DNA of 40,128 nt, taken from assembly GCA_019459185.1 (NCBI GenBank), contig JAIBEO010000122.1:1-40128 (forward strand), in the 5' to 3' direction. Below are positions 17,650 to 24,037 of this stretch, one piece after another. The notes beneath the pieces are model-generated. The model was given only the letters and a program-made list of their open reading frames with translations. It was not told the DNA's origin and searched no databases. Every line of letters starts with the position of its first letter. Position 1 is the stretch's first letter. Made by a program: the position numbers and the translations under genes. Source of the DNA: Rhizobium sp. Its GTDB lineage: Bacteria > Pseudomonadota > Gammaproteobacteria > Xanthomonadales > Xanthomonadaceae.

Positions 17650-17906
17650 GTCGTGCCACCCTCGGTTGCCGATAGTCCCGCCATGGTAGCCATGCCGGCG
17701 CCCGGGGAAAAACGCGGACGCGCCCGCGCGGGATGGGAATGACTCCGCCGTGGACGATTTCCTGGACTCGTAGCGTCGTCAGGTCGCAGGCGCGAAGTCT
17801 CGAGTCCTTTCCCAAGGGTGTAGTTCAATCGGGATTCCCTCCCTTGCAGGTCCTTCGGCACGCATGCCGAACATGACCGCATCGATGCCGCCGCCGTGGA
17901 GAAGTC

Positions 17907-18248
17907 ATGAACATCCATCCCATCCGCACCCGGAAGGACTACCAGGCCGCCTTGCGCGAACTGTCGGCCTACTTCGACAACGAGCCGGAACCGGGAACCG
18001 AGGACGGCGATCGCTTCGATATCCTGTCGACGCTGGTCGAGGCCTGCGAGGCCAAGCACTTTCCCATCGAGGCGATTCGCCACCGCATGGAACAGGGTGG
18101 GCTGACCATGAAGGACCTGGTTCCCTCCATCGGGAGGCCCAACCGCGTCCATGAAGTTCTGAGCGGAAAGCGCGGCCTCACCATCGAGATGATCCGCAAC
18201 CTGCACCGAAACCTGGGCATCCCCGCGGAAAGCCTCATCGGGGCGTGA
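17907..18248 (+). CDS. HigA-like antitoxin / helix-turn-helix regulator without a visible toxin partner
   Basis: A 113-residue protein of the HigA type (COG5499-like). The N-terminal part begins MNIHPIRTRKDYQAALRELSAYFDNEPEPGTEDGDRFDILSTLVEACEAKHFPIE. A C-terminal helix-turn-helix follows: LTMKDLVPSIGRPNRVHEVLSGKRGLTIEMIRNLHRNLGIPAESLIG (about 66-112). Such proteins usually neutralise a HigB/RelE-family mRNA interferase encoded next door and repress their own operon. No toxin gene is visible upstream (17650-17906) or downstream, so this is an orphan or solitary regulator. GGAGAAG precedes the start. Upstream arms CAAGGG (17813-17818) and CCCTTG (17841-17846) could be an operator. Its 3' end overlaps the convergent rhomboid gene by 14 bp. 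The DNA here looks less GC-rich than the neighbours. Confidence 0.82.
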   Translation: MNIHPIRTRKDYQAALRELSAYFDNEPEPGTEDGDRFDILSTLVEACEAKHFPIEAIRHRMEQGGLTMKDLVPSIGRPNRVHEVLSGKRGLTIEMIRNLHRNLGIPAESLIGA

Positions 18249-18882
18249 TGGCGGGCGAGCCAGCCGGAGTATTAGCTGCATTTCGGCAAAGCGATGCGAT
18301 GAACAAGCCGAGCAGCACGCCCGCGACATGTCCGGGTTTCGGATGGTAGACATGAACCAGGTCGATCGCGAAAGCCAAGGCTATCGAGAAGGCGACCGGC
18401 AGAATAAGCGACTTTGAGCGGTCGACGCCGGTCAGCACCAGCCAAAGCCCGGCGCCGGCAATCGCCATGATTGCCTGGGAGGACCCGGTACCGAGATTCC
18501 ACGGCGGAGGTACGAACAGCGTGCTGAACAGGGTTGCCAGAGAGCCGCCGACCAGCCAGAGCAAGAGCAAGCGGATGAAGCCCACGCGTTGCTCAACGGC
18601 CGCGCCGACCCACAGCAGACAGAACACGTCCGACAGCGTGTGTAGCTGCTTGACATGGACGAGCTGTGATGTGACCAGCCGCCAGAGTTCGAGATCCTGG
18701 ATATGCCCGAAGCGCACACCGTAGTCCTCCAGCTGGACGATCCTGACCGGCCCCCTCCACGATCCGCTGATCTCGATCGCCGCGTGAACGCTCAGGACGG
18801 CGGTTGCCGTGCTCAGCAGCAGCGCGCCCCAGGCAATGCGGCGCGACACCGCCGGTGCGGCGTCAGGTTGCGAATGGGTCAT
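18235..18882 (-). CDS. Rhomboid-family intramembrane protein with divergent active-site motifs
   Basis: A 215-residue membrane protein with about six hydrophobic segments and a rhomboid-like order of motifs: LWRLVTSQLVHVKQLHTLSD after the first helix, GTGSSQAIMAIAGAG with the candidate nucleophile serine, and KPGHVAGVLLG with the candidate catalytic histidine. Rhomboids cut transmembrane substrates with a Ser-His dyad. Here the usual GASG is GTGSSQ and the usual AHxxG is GHVAG, so it may be a divergent protease, a rhombosortase-like enzyme or an inactive relative. I chose the ATG at 18882 because AGGAG lies 6 nt upstream; a longer form from 18903 is possible. It overlaps the HigA-like gene tail to tail. 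The 274-nt stretch to the next gene (18883-19156) holds no convincing gene. Confidence 0.78.
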   Translation of the reverse strand: MTHSQPDAAPAVSRRIAWGALLLSTATAVLSVHAAIEISGSWRGPVRIVQLEDYGVRFGHIQDLELWRLVTSQLVHVKQLHTLSDVFCLLWVGAAVEQRVGFIRLLLLWLVGGSLATLFSTLFVPPPWNLGTGSSQAIMAIAGAGLWLVLTGVDRSKSLILPVAFSIALAFAIDLVHVYHPKPGHVAGVLLGLFIASLCRNAANTPAGSPAITPR

Positions 18883-19156
18883 GCTAACTCCTGTTGGAAG
18901 CATTGCCCCGCTCCCGTGGCGAGCAGGCTTGTGCAGAGCGGCGTGTCCGCAAGCTGATGCTTCGGTCGGCCCTCGCTGCGTCGAGACTCAAGCAGGCCCA
19001 TGGCTTTTTGCGGGCAAGGTTGTGGCTTCTTCGAGGCAGGCGTCGCTCAGTCGCTTCGTGTGGGCCCACTCCTGATCGACAGCGGACATTCGGGGCCAAT
19101 TTGAATCCCGGCACATGTGGGTAGACCATGCTGATTCTCCAGGCTCGGACACCCCC

Positions 19157-19816
19157 ATGCCCCTGACCCTCTACGGCCACCCCTTCTCCTCCTACACCCA
19201 GAAGGCGATCATCGCCCTCTACGAGAACGGCACGCCTTTCGAATTCCGCTGCATCAGCCCCGACCACCCGCAGCACGCCGCCGAGTGGCTGCAGCTGTGG
19301 CCGCTGCGCAAGTTCCCGCTGCTGGTGGACGGCGGGCGCGACGTGGTGGAGACCAGCATCATCATCGAGCACCTGCAGCTGGCGCACCCGGGGCCGGTGC
19401 GGCTGGTGCCGGCCGATGCCATGGCGGCGCTCGAGGTGCGTTTCATGGACCGCTTCTTCGACCTGCATGTGATGCTGCCGGTGCAGGACGCGGTGGCCGC
19501 CGCCATCACCGGCAACGCCGCCTGGCGCGAAGACGCGCTGGCCGCCACGGTGGAAAAGCTCGAGCGCGCCTACGACTGGCTGGAAACCCGCCTGGCCGGA
19601 AAAACCTGGGCCACCGGCGACGACTTCACCCTGGCCGACTGCGCGGCCGCGCCTTCGCTTTTCTACGCCGACTGGGTGCACCGCATCGGCGAACACTACC
19701 CGGTGCTGCACGCCTACCGCGCCCGCCTGCTGGCGCGGCCTTCGTTCGCGCGCGCAGTGGACGAAGCGCGGTCCTACCGGCACCTGTTTCCGCTGGGCGC
19801 GCCGGACCGCGACTAG
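19157..19816 (+). CDS. Glutathione S-transferase family protein
   Basis: A 219-residue protein with both GST domains. The N-terminal thioredoxin-like half is MPLTLYGHPFSSYTQKAIIALYENGTPFEFRCI, with Ser/Tyr residues near 11-13 where the catalytic residue usually lies, and the cis-proline motif FPLLVDGGRDVVETSIIIEHL (about 53-73). The all-helical C-terminal half contains TWATGDDFTLADCAAAPSLFYADWV, the N-capping box typical of GSTs. It probably conjugates or reduces electrophiles with glutathione in the cytoplasm. The ATG at 19157 gives the canonical N-terminus. Its stop is 4 nt from the convergent anti-sigma gene end. Confidence 0.9.
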   Translation: MPLTLYGHPFSSYTQKAIIALYENGTPFEFRCISPDHPQHAAEWLQLWPLRKFPLLVDGGRDVVETSIIIEHLQLAHPGPVRLVPADAMAALEVRFMDRFFDLHVMLPVQDAVAAAITGNAAWREDALAATVEKLERAYDWLETRLAGKTWATGDDFTLADCAAAPSLFYADWVHRIGEHYPVLHAYRARLLARPSFARAVDEARSYRHLFPLGAPDRD

Positions 19817-19820
19817 CGCC

Positions 19821-20570
19821 TCAGATCTTGTCCAGCAGCGCCGGCAGCCACCGCGCCGAAGGGTCGGCGGCGGCGCTGACCACCGCGAAACTCAGGTCTT
19901 CGCGCGACCAGTAGCGCGCCAGCAGCTCGCCGTCGCGGCGTTCGCCGTCGCCGGCCAGGCGGCCGCGCGGGCGCAGGTAGAAGCCCACGCGCGCGCCGTC
20001 GGCGTCGGCATACACCAGCATCGCCGCCGGGCCCTGTTCGGTGGACAGCAGCCGGCCGCCTTGCAGCGAGTAGCCGGCCGGGCTGAGGTCGGGCACGCGG
20101 CCGGCGTCGCCGAAGTTCCGCGCCAGCCAGGCTTCCAGCTCGGCGGCGCGAGCGGCGTCGAATTCCATCGGCGGCGCGTCGGCATCCACGAACTGCCGGT
20201 AGGCGGCCACGGCGTCGGCCATGGGCAGCGGCGCGGGCGATTGCAGGGCGCGCGCCTGCCAGCCGAACATGCCACCCACGCCCAGCGCCACCAGCAGCGA
20301 CGCCGCCATCGCCAGGCCGCGCGTGCGCCGGGCACGCAGGCGCTGGCGGATGCGCGCGGGATCGAGCGCGGGGTTGGCCGGCCAGGCTTCGGGTTGCGCC
20401 AGCAGGGAACGCAGACGGTCGGCGTCGCGTTTCCAGCCGCGCACTTCGTCGGCGCGCGCGGGGTTCGCGGCCAGCCACGCCTCGACCGTGGCGCGGCGCG
20501 CGGGCGGCAGCTGGCCGTCCACGTAGGCGTGCAGTTCGTCGTCGCCGGGTGAGGTCGTTTCGTCGTTCAT
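19821..20570 (-). CDS. Anti-sigma factor (membrane-anchored) for the adjacent ECF sigma factor
   Basis: A 249-residue protein. The cytoplasmic N-terminus (DDELHAYVDGQLPPARRATVEAWLAANP, about 10-37) matches the anti-sigma domain of this group. A single membrane helix (GLAMAASLLVALGVGGMFG, about 84-102) leads to a periplasmic domain of ~145 residues. The N-terminal domain has no cysteine, so the HxxxCxxC zinc motif of redox-sensing ZAS proteins is absent, and release is more likely by an envelope signal or proteolysis than by thiol oxidation. Its ATG overlaps the sigma-factor stop as ATGA, implying coupled translation. The divergent catalase and cytochrome b561 genes are the likely targets of the pair. 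Confidence 0.9.
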   Translation of the reverse strand: MNDETTSPGDDELHAYVDGQLPPARRATVEAWLAANPARADEVRGWKRDADRLRSLLAQPEAWPANPALDPARIRQRLRARRTRGLAMAASLLVALGVGGMFGWQARALQSPAPLPMADAVAAYRQFVDADAPPMEFDAARAAELEAWLARNFGDAGRVPDLSPAGYSLQGGRLLSTEQGPAAMLVYADADGARVGFYLRPRGRLAGDGERRDGELLARYWSREDLSFAVVSAAADPSARWLPALLDKI

Positions 20571-21097
20571 CTCAGCACCTTCAGTGCAGGGCGGCGGCCC
20601 GCGTCTTCGTCTTCCATTCCCCGCAGCGCCCGGCGTGCGCGCGACAGGCGCGACATCACGGTGCCTATCGGGATGCCCAGCACCTCTGCGGCCTCGCGGT
20701 AGGCCAGGCCTTCCACGCTCACCAGCACCAGCAGCGCGCGCTGTTCGTCCGGCAGCCGGGCCAGTTCGGCCAGGGCGCGGCGCGTTTCCAGGATGTCGTC
20801 GGGCCGCGGCACCTGCGCTTCTTCATCGGCGGCGAACAGGCGCGCGATGCGGCGCCAGCGGCCGGCGCGGCGGTAGTCGTCCACGAACTGGCGGTACAGC
20901 ACGGAAAACAGCCAGGGCTGCAGCGCTTCGTCGTCGCGACGCTGGCCGCCGTGGGTAAGCGCGCGCTCCAGCGCCGCCTGCACCAGGTCGTCGGCGGCGG
21001 CCGGCTCGGCCACCAGGGTGCGCGCGAAGCGACGCAGGCGCGGGATCAGTTCGCGCAGCGTGTCGTCATCCAGCGGGGTCGGGCGGGGCAAGGGCAT
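20567..21097 (-). CDS. ECF (extracytoplasmic function) RNA polymerase sigma factor
   Basis: A 176-residue sigma-70-family factor with only regions 2 and 4. Region 2 includes TLVAEPAAADDLVQAALERAL and LQPWLFSVLYRQFVDDYRR. Region 4 is LPDEQRALLVLVSVEGLAYREAAEVLGIPIGTVMSRLSRARRALR. I chose the ATG at 21097 because AGGAAA lies about 6 nt upstream and it gives the compact ECF N-terminus; the open frame extends further but without similarity. A promoter of the form GGGAATAA-N15-CGTC lies upstream on the minus strand (21149-21123), and an identical one drives the divergent catalase, so it probably controls itself and that operon. The gene is coupled to its anti-sigma factor by an ATGA overlap. Confidence 0.93.
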   Translation of the reverse strand: MPLPRPTPLDDDTLRELIPRLRRFARTLVAEPAAADDLVQAALERALTHGGQRRDDEALQPWLFSVLYRQFVDDYRRAGRWRRIARLFAADEEAQVPRPDDILETRRALAELARLPDEQRALLVLVSVEGLAYREAAEVLGIPIGTVMSRLSRARRALRGMEDEDAGRRPALKVLR

Positions 21098-21122
21098 GGC
21101 GGTTTCCTGGCTTCCCGGGAAT

Positions 21123-21149
21123 GACGAACGGCGTCGCCCGATTATTCCC
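21123..21149 (-). promoter_or_regulatory. ECF-type promoter of the sigma/anti-sigma operon
   Basis: On the minus strand a -35 GGGAATAA (21149-21142) is followed by 15 nt and a -10 core CGTC (21126-21123), placed 25 nt before the sigma-factor start codon. The same two boxes with the same spacing occur on the plus strand in front of the catalase gene. Shared, divergent, identically spaced boxes are strong evidence for recognition by one ECF sigma factor. Confidence 0.75.
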
Positions 21150-21182
21150 GATGCCCGCCACGGGTGCATGGGGCGGCAGCGT

Positions 21183-21209
21183 GGGAATAAACCGGCCAGC
21201 CCGGACGTC
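21183..21209 (+). promoter_or_regulatory. ECF-type promoter of the catalase / cytochrome b561 operon
   Basis: GGGAATAA (21183-21190), a 15-nt spacer and CGTC (21206-21209) lie 31 nt before the catalase start at 21241. The layout is identical to the promoter on the opposite strand (21149-21123) ahead of the ECF sigma gene. The target sigma factor is inferred to be the adjacent ECF. Confidence 0.75.
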
Positions 21210-21240
21210 CCATGACCAGTCCACCCCGCGAGACCCACTC

Positions 21241-22323
21241 ATGACCGAAGTCCAAGCTCCCGTCCCGCCCCGCTGGCGGCCCCTGGCCCCGCTCGCCGGC
21301 ATCGCCGCCCTGGTGGCGGTGCTGGCCACGGCCTTTGCCTTTACCGCCGGCTGGCTGCCGCCGGCGCGGCTGACGGCACCGCGCCTGGTCGACACCATCG
21401 AGGGTGGCAAGCCCCAGCCCGGGTTCCGCCGCGCCCATGCCAAGGGCGTGTGCGTGGAAGGCTACTTCGAACCCACGGCGGAAGGCGCGGCCTTGTCGAA
21501 GGCCCGCGTGTTCAGCCAGGCGCGCACGCCGGTGCTGGGCCGGCTGTCGATCGGCGGCGGCGACCCGCACGGCATGGAGGCGCAGGCGCGCGTGCGCAGC
21601 GTGGGCCTGCTGCTGCAGACCGACGATGGCCAGCAGTGGCGCATGGCCATGAACAGCTTCCCGTTCTTCATCGTGGCTACGCCGCAGGCCTTCGCCGAGC
21701 AGATCGTGGCTTCGCGCCCCGACCCGGCCACCGGCAAGCCCGACCCGGCGCGCATGCAGACCTTCCTGGAGCGCCACCCCGAAGCGGCGAAGTTCATGGC
21801 CTGGGCGAAGTCGGCGCCGTGGTCGAACAGCTGGGCCAACACGCGGTTCAACGGCGTGAACGCTTTCCGCTTCATCGATGCCGGCGGCGGCACGCGTTTC
21901 GTGCGCTGGTCGCTGGCGCCGCAGGCGCCGTTCGAGCCGTTCGACGAGACCACGCGGCAGTCCGCCGATGCCGGCTACCTGGCGCAGGACCTGTCGGCGC
22001 GCCTGGCGCAGGCGCCGGTGCGCTGGACGCTGGAAGTCACCGTGGCTGAACCGGGCGACGCGGTGGACGATCCGTCGCAGCCCTGGCCAGAAGAACGCCC
22101 GCACGTGGCCGCCGGCACGCTGGTGCTGGAACGCGCCACGCCGCAGGCCACCGGCGCCTGCCGCGACGTGAACTTCGACCCGACCCTGGTGCCCGACGGC
22201 ATCGCGCTGTCGGGCGACCCGGTGCTGGCCGCGCGCGCCGGGGCCTATTCGGCGTCGTTCAACCGCCGCCAGCGCGAGGTCGCCGCCGGCGCCTGGCCGC
22301 TGGTCAGCGTGGGTGACGAATGA
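21241..22323 (+). CDS. Membrane-anchored catalase-family (SrpA-like) heme peroxidase
   Basis: A 360-residue catalase-core protein, much shorter than true catalases, as in the SrpA-like catalase-related peroxidases. After a single N-terminal membrane helix (about 16-37) comes the heme-pocket motif RRAHAKGVCVEGYF with the essential histidine (His66). Further signatures are GRLSIGGGDPHG, WRMAMNSFPFFIVATPQAF with the pocket asparagine, and NTRFNGVNAFRF. The helix would place the enzyme in the periplasm. It probably reduces peroxides with electrons from the coupled cytochrome b561. The start at 21241 was chosen because it follows the ECF promoter and begins the anchor; the open frame upstream runs through that promoter. 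Its stop overlaps the cytochrome start. Confidence 0.9.
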   Translation: MTEVQAPVPPRWRPLAPLAGIAALVAVLATAFAFTAGWLPPARLTAPRLVDTIEGGKPQPGFRRAHAKGVCVEGYFEPTAEGAALSKARVFSQARTPVLGRLSIGGGDPHGMEAQARVRSVGLLLQTDDGQQWRMAMNSFPFFIVATPQAFAEQIVASRPDPATGKPDPARMQTFLERHPEAAKFMAWAKSAPWSNSWANTRFNGVNAFRFIDAGGGTRFVRWSLAPQAPFEPFDETTRQSADAGYLAQDLSARLAQAPVRWTLEVTVAEPGDAVDDPSQPWPEERPHVAAGTLVLERATPQATGACRDVNFDPTLVPDGIALSGDPVLAARAGAYSASFNRRQREVAAGAWPLVSVGDE

Positions 22324-22853
22324 TGGAAGCGCCCAAGACCTTCGACCGCACCACGCGCTGGCTGCACTGGTCCATGGCGGTGATGATCCTGGCGATGCTG
22401 TTCATCGGTGTCGGCATGGTGGCCTCGCTGTCGCTGCGGCCGCTGCTGCTCGACATCCACCGGCCGCTGGGCCTGGCGATCCTGGTGCTGGCGCTGCTGC
22501 GCCTGCGCCACCGTCGCCGGCATCCACCGCCGCCGCTGCCCGACTCACTGCCGGCGCCGCAGGCAATGGCCGCGCGCGCTTCGCACTGGCTGCTCTACGG
22601 CTTGATGCTGGCGATGCCGCTGCTGGGCTGGGCGATGTCTTCGGCCGGCGGCTACCCGGTGCCCTTGCCCGGCGGCTGGGTGCTGCCGGCACTGGCGCCG
22701 CAGGACCCGGCGCTCTACAGCGCGCTGCGCAGCGCCCACGGCGCATTGGGCTACGGCCTGTTCGCGCTGGTGCTGGTGCACCTGGCGGCCGCGCTGCACC
22801 ACGCCTGGGTGCGCCGCGACGGGGTGTTCGAGGCGATGACGGGGCGGTCCTGA
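22320..22853 (+). CDS. Cytochrome b561 family membrane protein
   Basis: A 177-residue four-helix membrane protein starting FDRTTRWLHWSMAVMI, typical of bacterial cytochrome b561. Candidate heme-ligand histidines are His16 (RWLHW), His47 (DIHRPLG), His140 (RSAHGALGY) and His154 (LVLVHLAAALHH). It would carry electrons from the quinone pool across the inner membrane, here most likely to the catalase-like peroxidase encoded just upstream. The two genes overlap (ATGA, 22320-22323), so they form one transcription and translation unit under the ECF promoter at 21183-21209. The 52 nt to the next, convergent gene show no clear terminator. Confidence 0.92.
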   Translation: MMEAPKTFDRTTRWLHWSMAVMILAMLFIGVGMVASLSLRPLLLDIHRPLGLAILVLALLRLRHRRRHPPPPLPDSLPAPQAMAARASHWLLYGLMLAMPLLGWAMSSAGGYPVPLPGGWVLPALAPQDPALYSALRSAHGALGYGLFALVLVHLAAALHHAWVRRDGVFEAMTGRS

Positions 22854-22905
22854 CCCTACGGCAGGCGTTCCGGCCCGTGCACCGGGCATCGATGGGCGGC
22901 GCGCC

Positions 22906-23928
22906 TCAGCGCACGCCGCCCTTCGGCATCGCCTTCTCGAAGAAGGCCAGCACGCTCGCATTCATGGCCTCGTGCGCGGCGGCGCGGTCGAAGCCTTCGC
23001 CGTCGCGGCACAGCGCCGGCGGACCGATCAGCCCGCAGGGCGGCAAGAACGACAGGTGCCCGGCGCCGGCGATGCGATGTGATTCGGCGCGGCCGGCGAG
23101 TTCGTGCTCCACCACCGCGGCGTTGGTTTCGTAAGGCACGGCTTCGTCCTTCTCGCCGCTCCACACCTGCACCGGGATGGCCACGTCGGCCAGGCCGCCG
23201 TTGGCGAAGGTGAAACCCAGGCCCGGCGCCGCGACGACGGCGGCGCGCAGGCGCGGGTCGGGCAGGAAGTCGCCGGCACCGTCGGGCCCGTCCACCAGCG
23301 GCGACTTCGTGGCGCGCAGCACGTCGCAGATGAATTCGGGCGACTGCTGGCAGTGCGTGGGGATGGCGGCCATGTCGGGGTGGCCGCCTGCCAGTGTCAG
23401 CACGGTGAATCCACCGGCCGAAAAACCGAAGGCGCCGACGCGCGTGGCATCGATGCGGCCGGCGTCTTTCCAGCCTTCGAGCGCGAAGTCCACGGTGGCG
23501 CGCAGCTGCGCGGCGCGCTGGCTGAACAACGCCGGCGAGCCCTGGCGGCTGGTGTCGGCGTAGTTGTCGCCTGCGTGCGTGGGCGCCATCACCACGTAGC
23601 CGGCGCTGGCCAATGCCAGTGCCAGGTCGGTGTGGCTGAAGGCGGCGCCGCTGTTGCCATGCGACAGCACCACCAGCGGCAGGCCGTCGCCCTTCACCGG
23701 CCCGTCCTTGGCCACTTCCAGCAGCTGCGCCCCGATGAGCGTGGTAGGCCAGGCGCGCGCCGTGGTGGGGTACCAGATGGCCACGGCTACCGGGCCGTCG
23801 GGGGTTTCCACCCGCGCCACCTGCTGCCCCACCGGGTTCTCGCCGCGGCGTGCGCCGATCACCAGCACCACCGCAAGCACGAGCACCAGCAACGCGAGTG
23901 CGGCGGCAATTCGCTTCAACCACTTCAT
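22906..23928 (-). CDS. Membrane-anchored or exported alpha/beta hydrolase (dienelactone hydrolase / PAF-acetylhydrolase-like)
   Basis: A 340-residue alpha/beta-hydrolase. An N-terminal hydrophobic segment (about 4-26) acts as signal anchor or signal peptide. The oxyanion motif is LSHGNSG (His90-Gly91); the nucleophile elbow is GFSAGG (Ser170); the probable acid is Asp261 (SGEKDEAVPYET) and the catalytic His is His291 (GAGHLSF). Four cysteines in the mature part (near 193, 201, 298 and 308) fit an exported protein. Family members cleave esters, lactones or phospholipid acyl groups; the substrate cannot be assigned. It is transcribed alone on the minus strand, convergent with cytochrome b561 and about 110 nt downstream of the CPBP-fusion gene. 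Confidence 0.85.
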   Translation of the reverse strand: MKWLKRIAAALALLVLVLAVVLVIGARRGENPVGQQVARVETPDGPVAVAIWYPTTARAWPTTLIGAQLLEVAKDGPVKGDGLPLVVLSHGNSGAAFSHTDLALALASAGYVVMAPTHAGDNYADTSRQGSPALFSQRAAQLRATVDFALEGWKDAGRIDATRVGAFGFSAGGFTVLTLAGGHPDMAAIPTHCQQSPEFICDVLRATKSPLVDGPDGAGDFLPDPRLRAAVVAAPGLGFTFANGGLADVAIPVQVWSGEKDEAVPYETNAAVVEHELAGRAESHRIAGAGHLSFLPPCGLIGPPALCRDGEGFDRAAAHEAMNASVLAFFEKAMPKGGVR

Positions 23929-24037
23929 GGCGTCCTCCAGGGGACAGTTTGGGCGGACCGTAACACGGCCCTTGATGGCCGGCTCAGGGCCGGATGGCAG
24001 GGGTTCCGATGAAGCACCGCGATTCCCGGAAAGGCGT

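Noticed and set aside
17815-17870. tRNA-like wording (GTGTAGTTCAATCGG ... CCCTTGCAGG) upstream of the HigA-like gene
   Set aside because: The T-arm and acceptor stem cannot be paired into a cloverleaf; the resemblance is limited to a D-arm-like stretch.
18894-19124. 76-codon plus-strand frame between the rhomboid and GST genes
   Set aside because: No recognisable domain, no ribosome-binding site, and an Arg/Ser-rich composition unlike a real protein.
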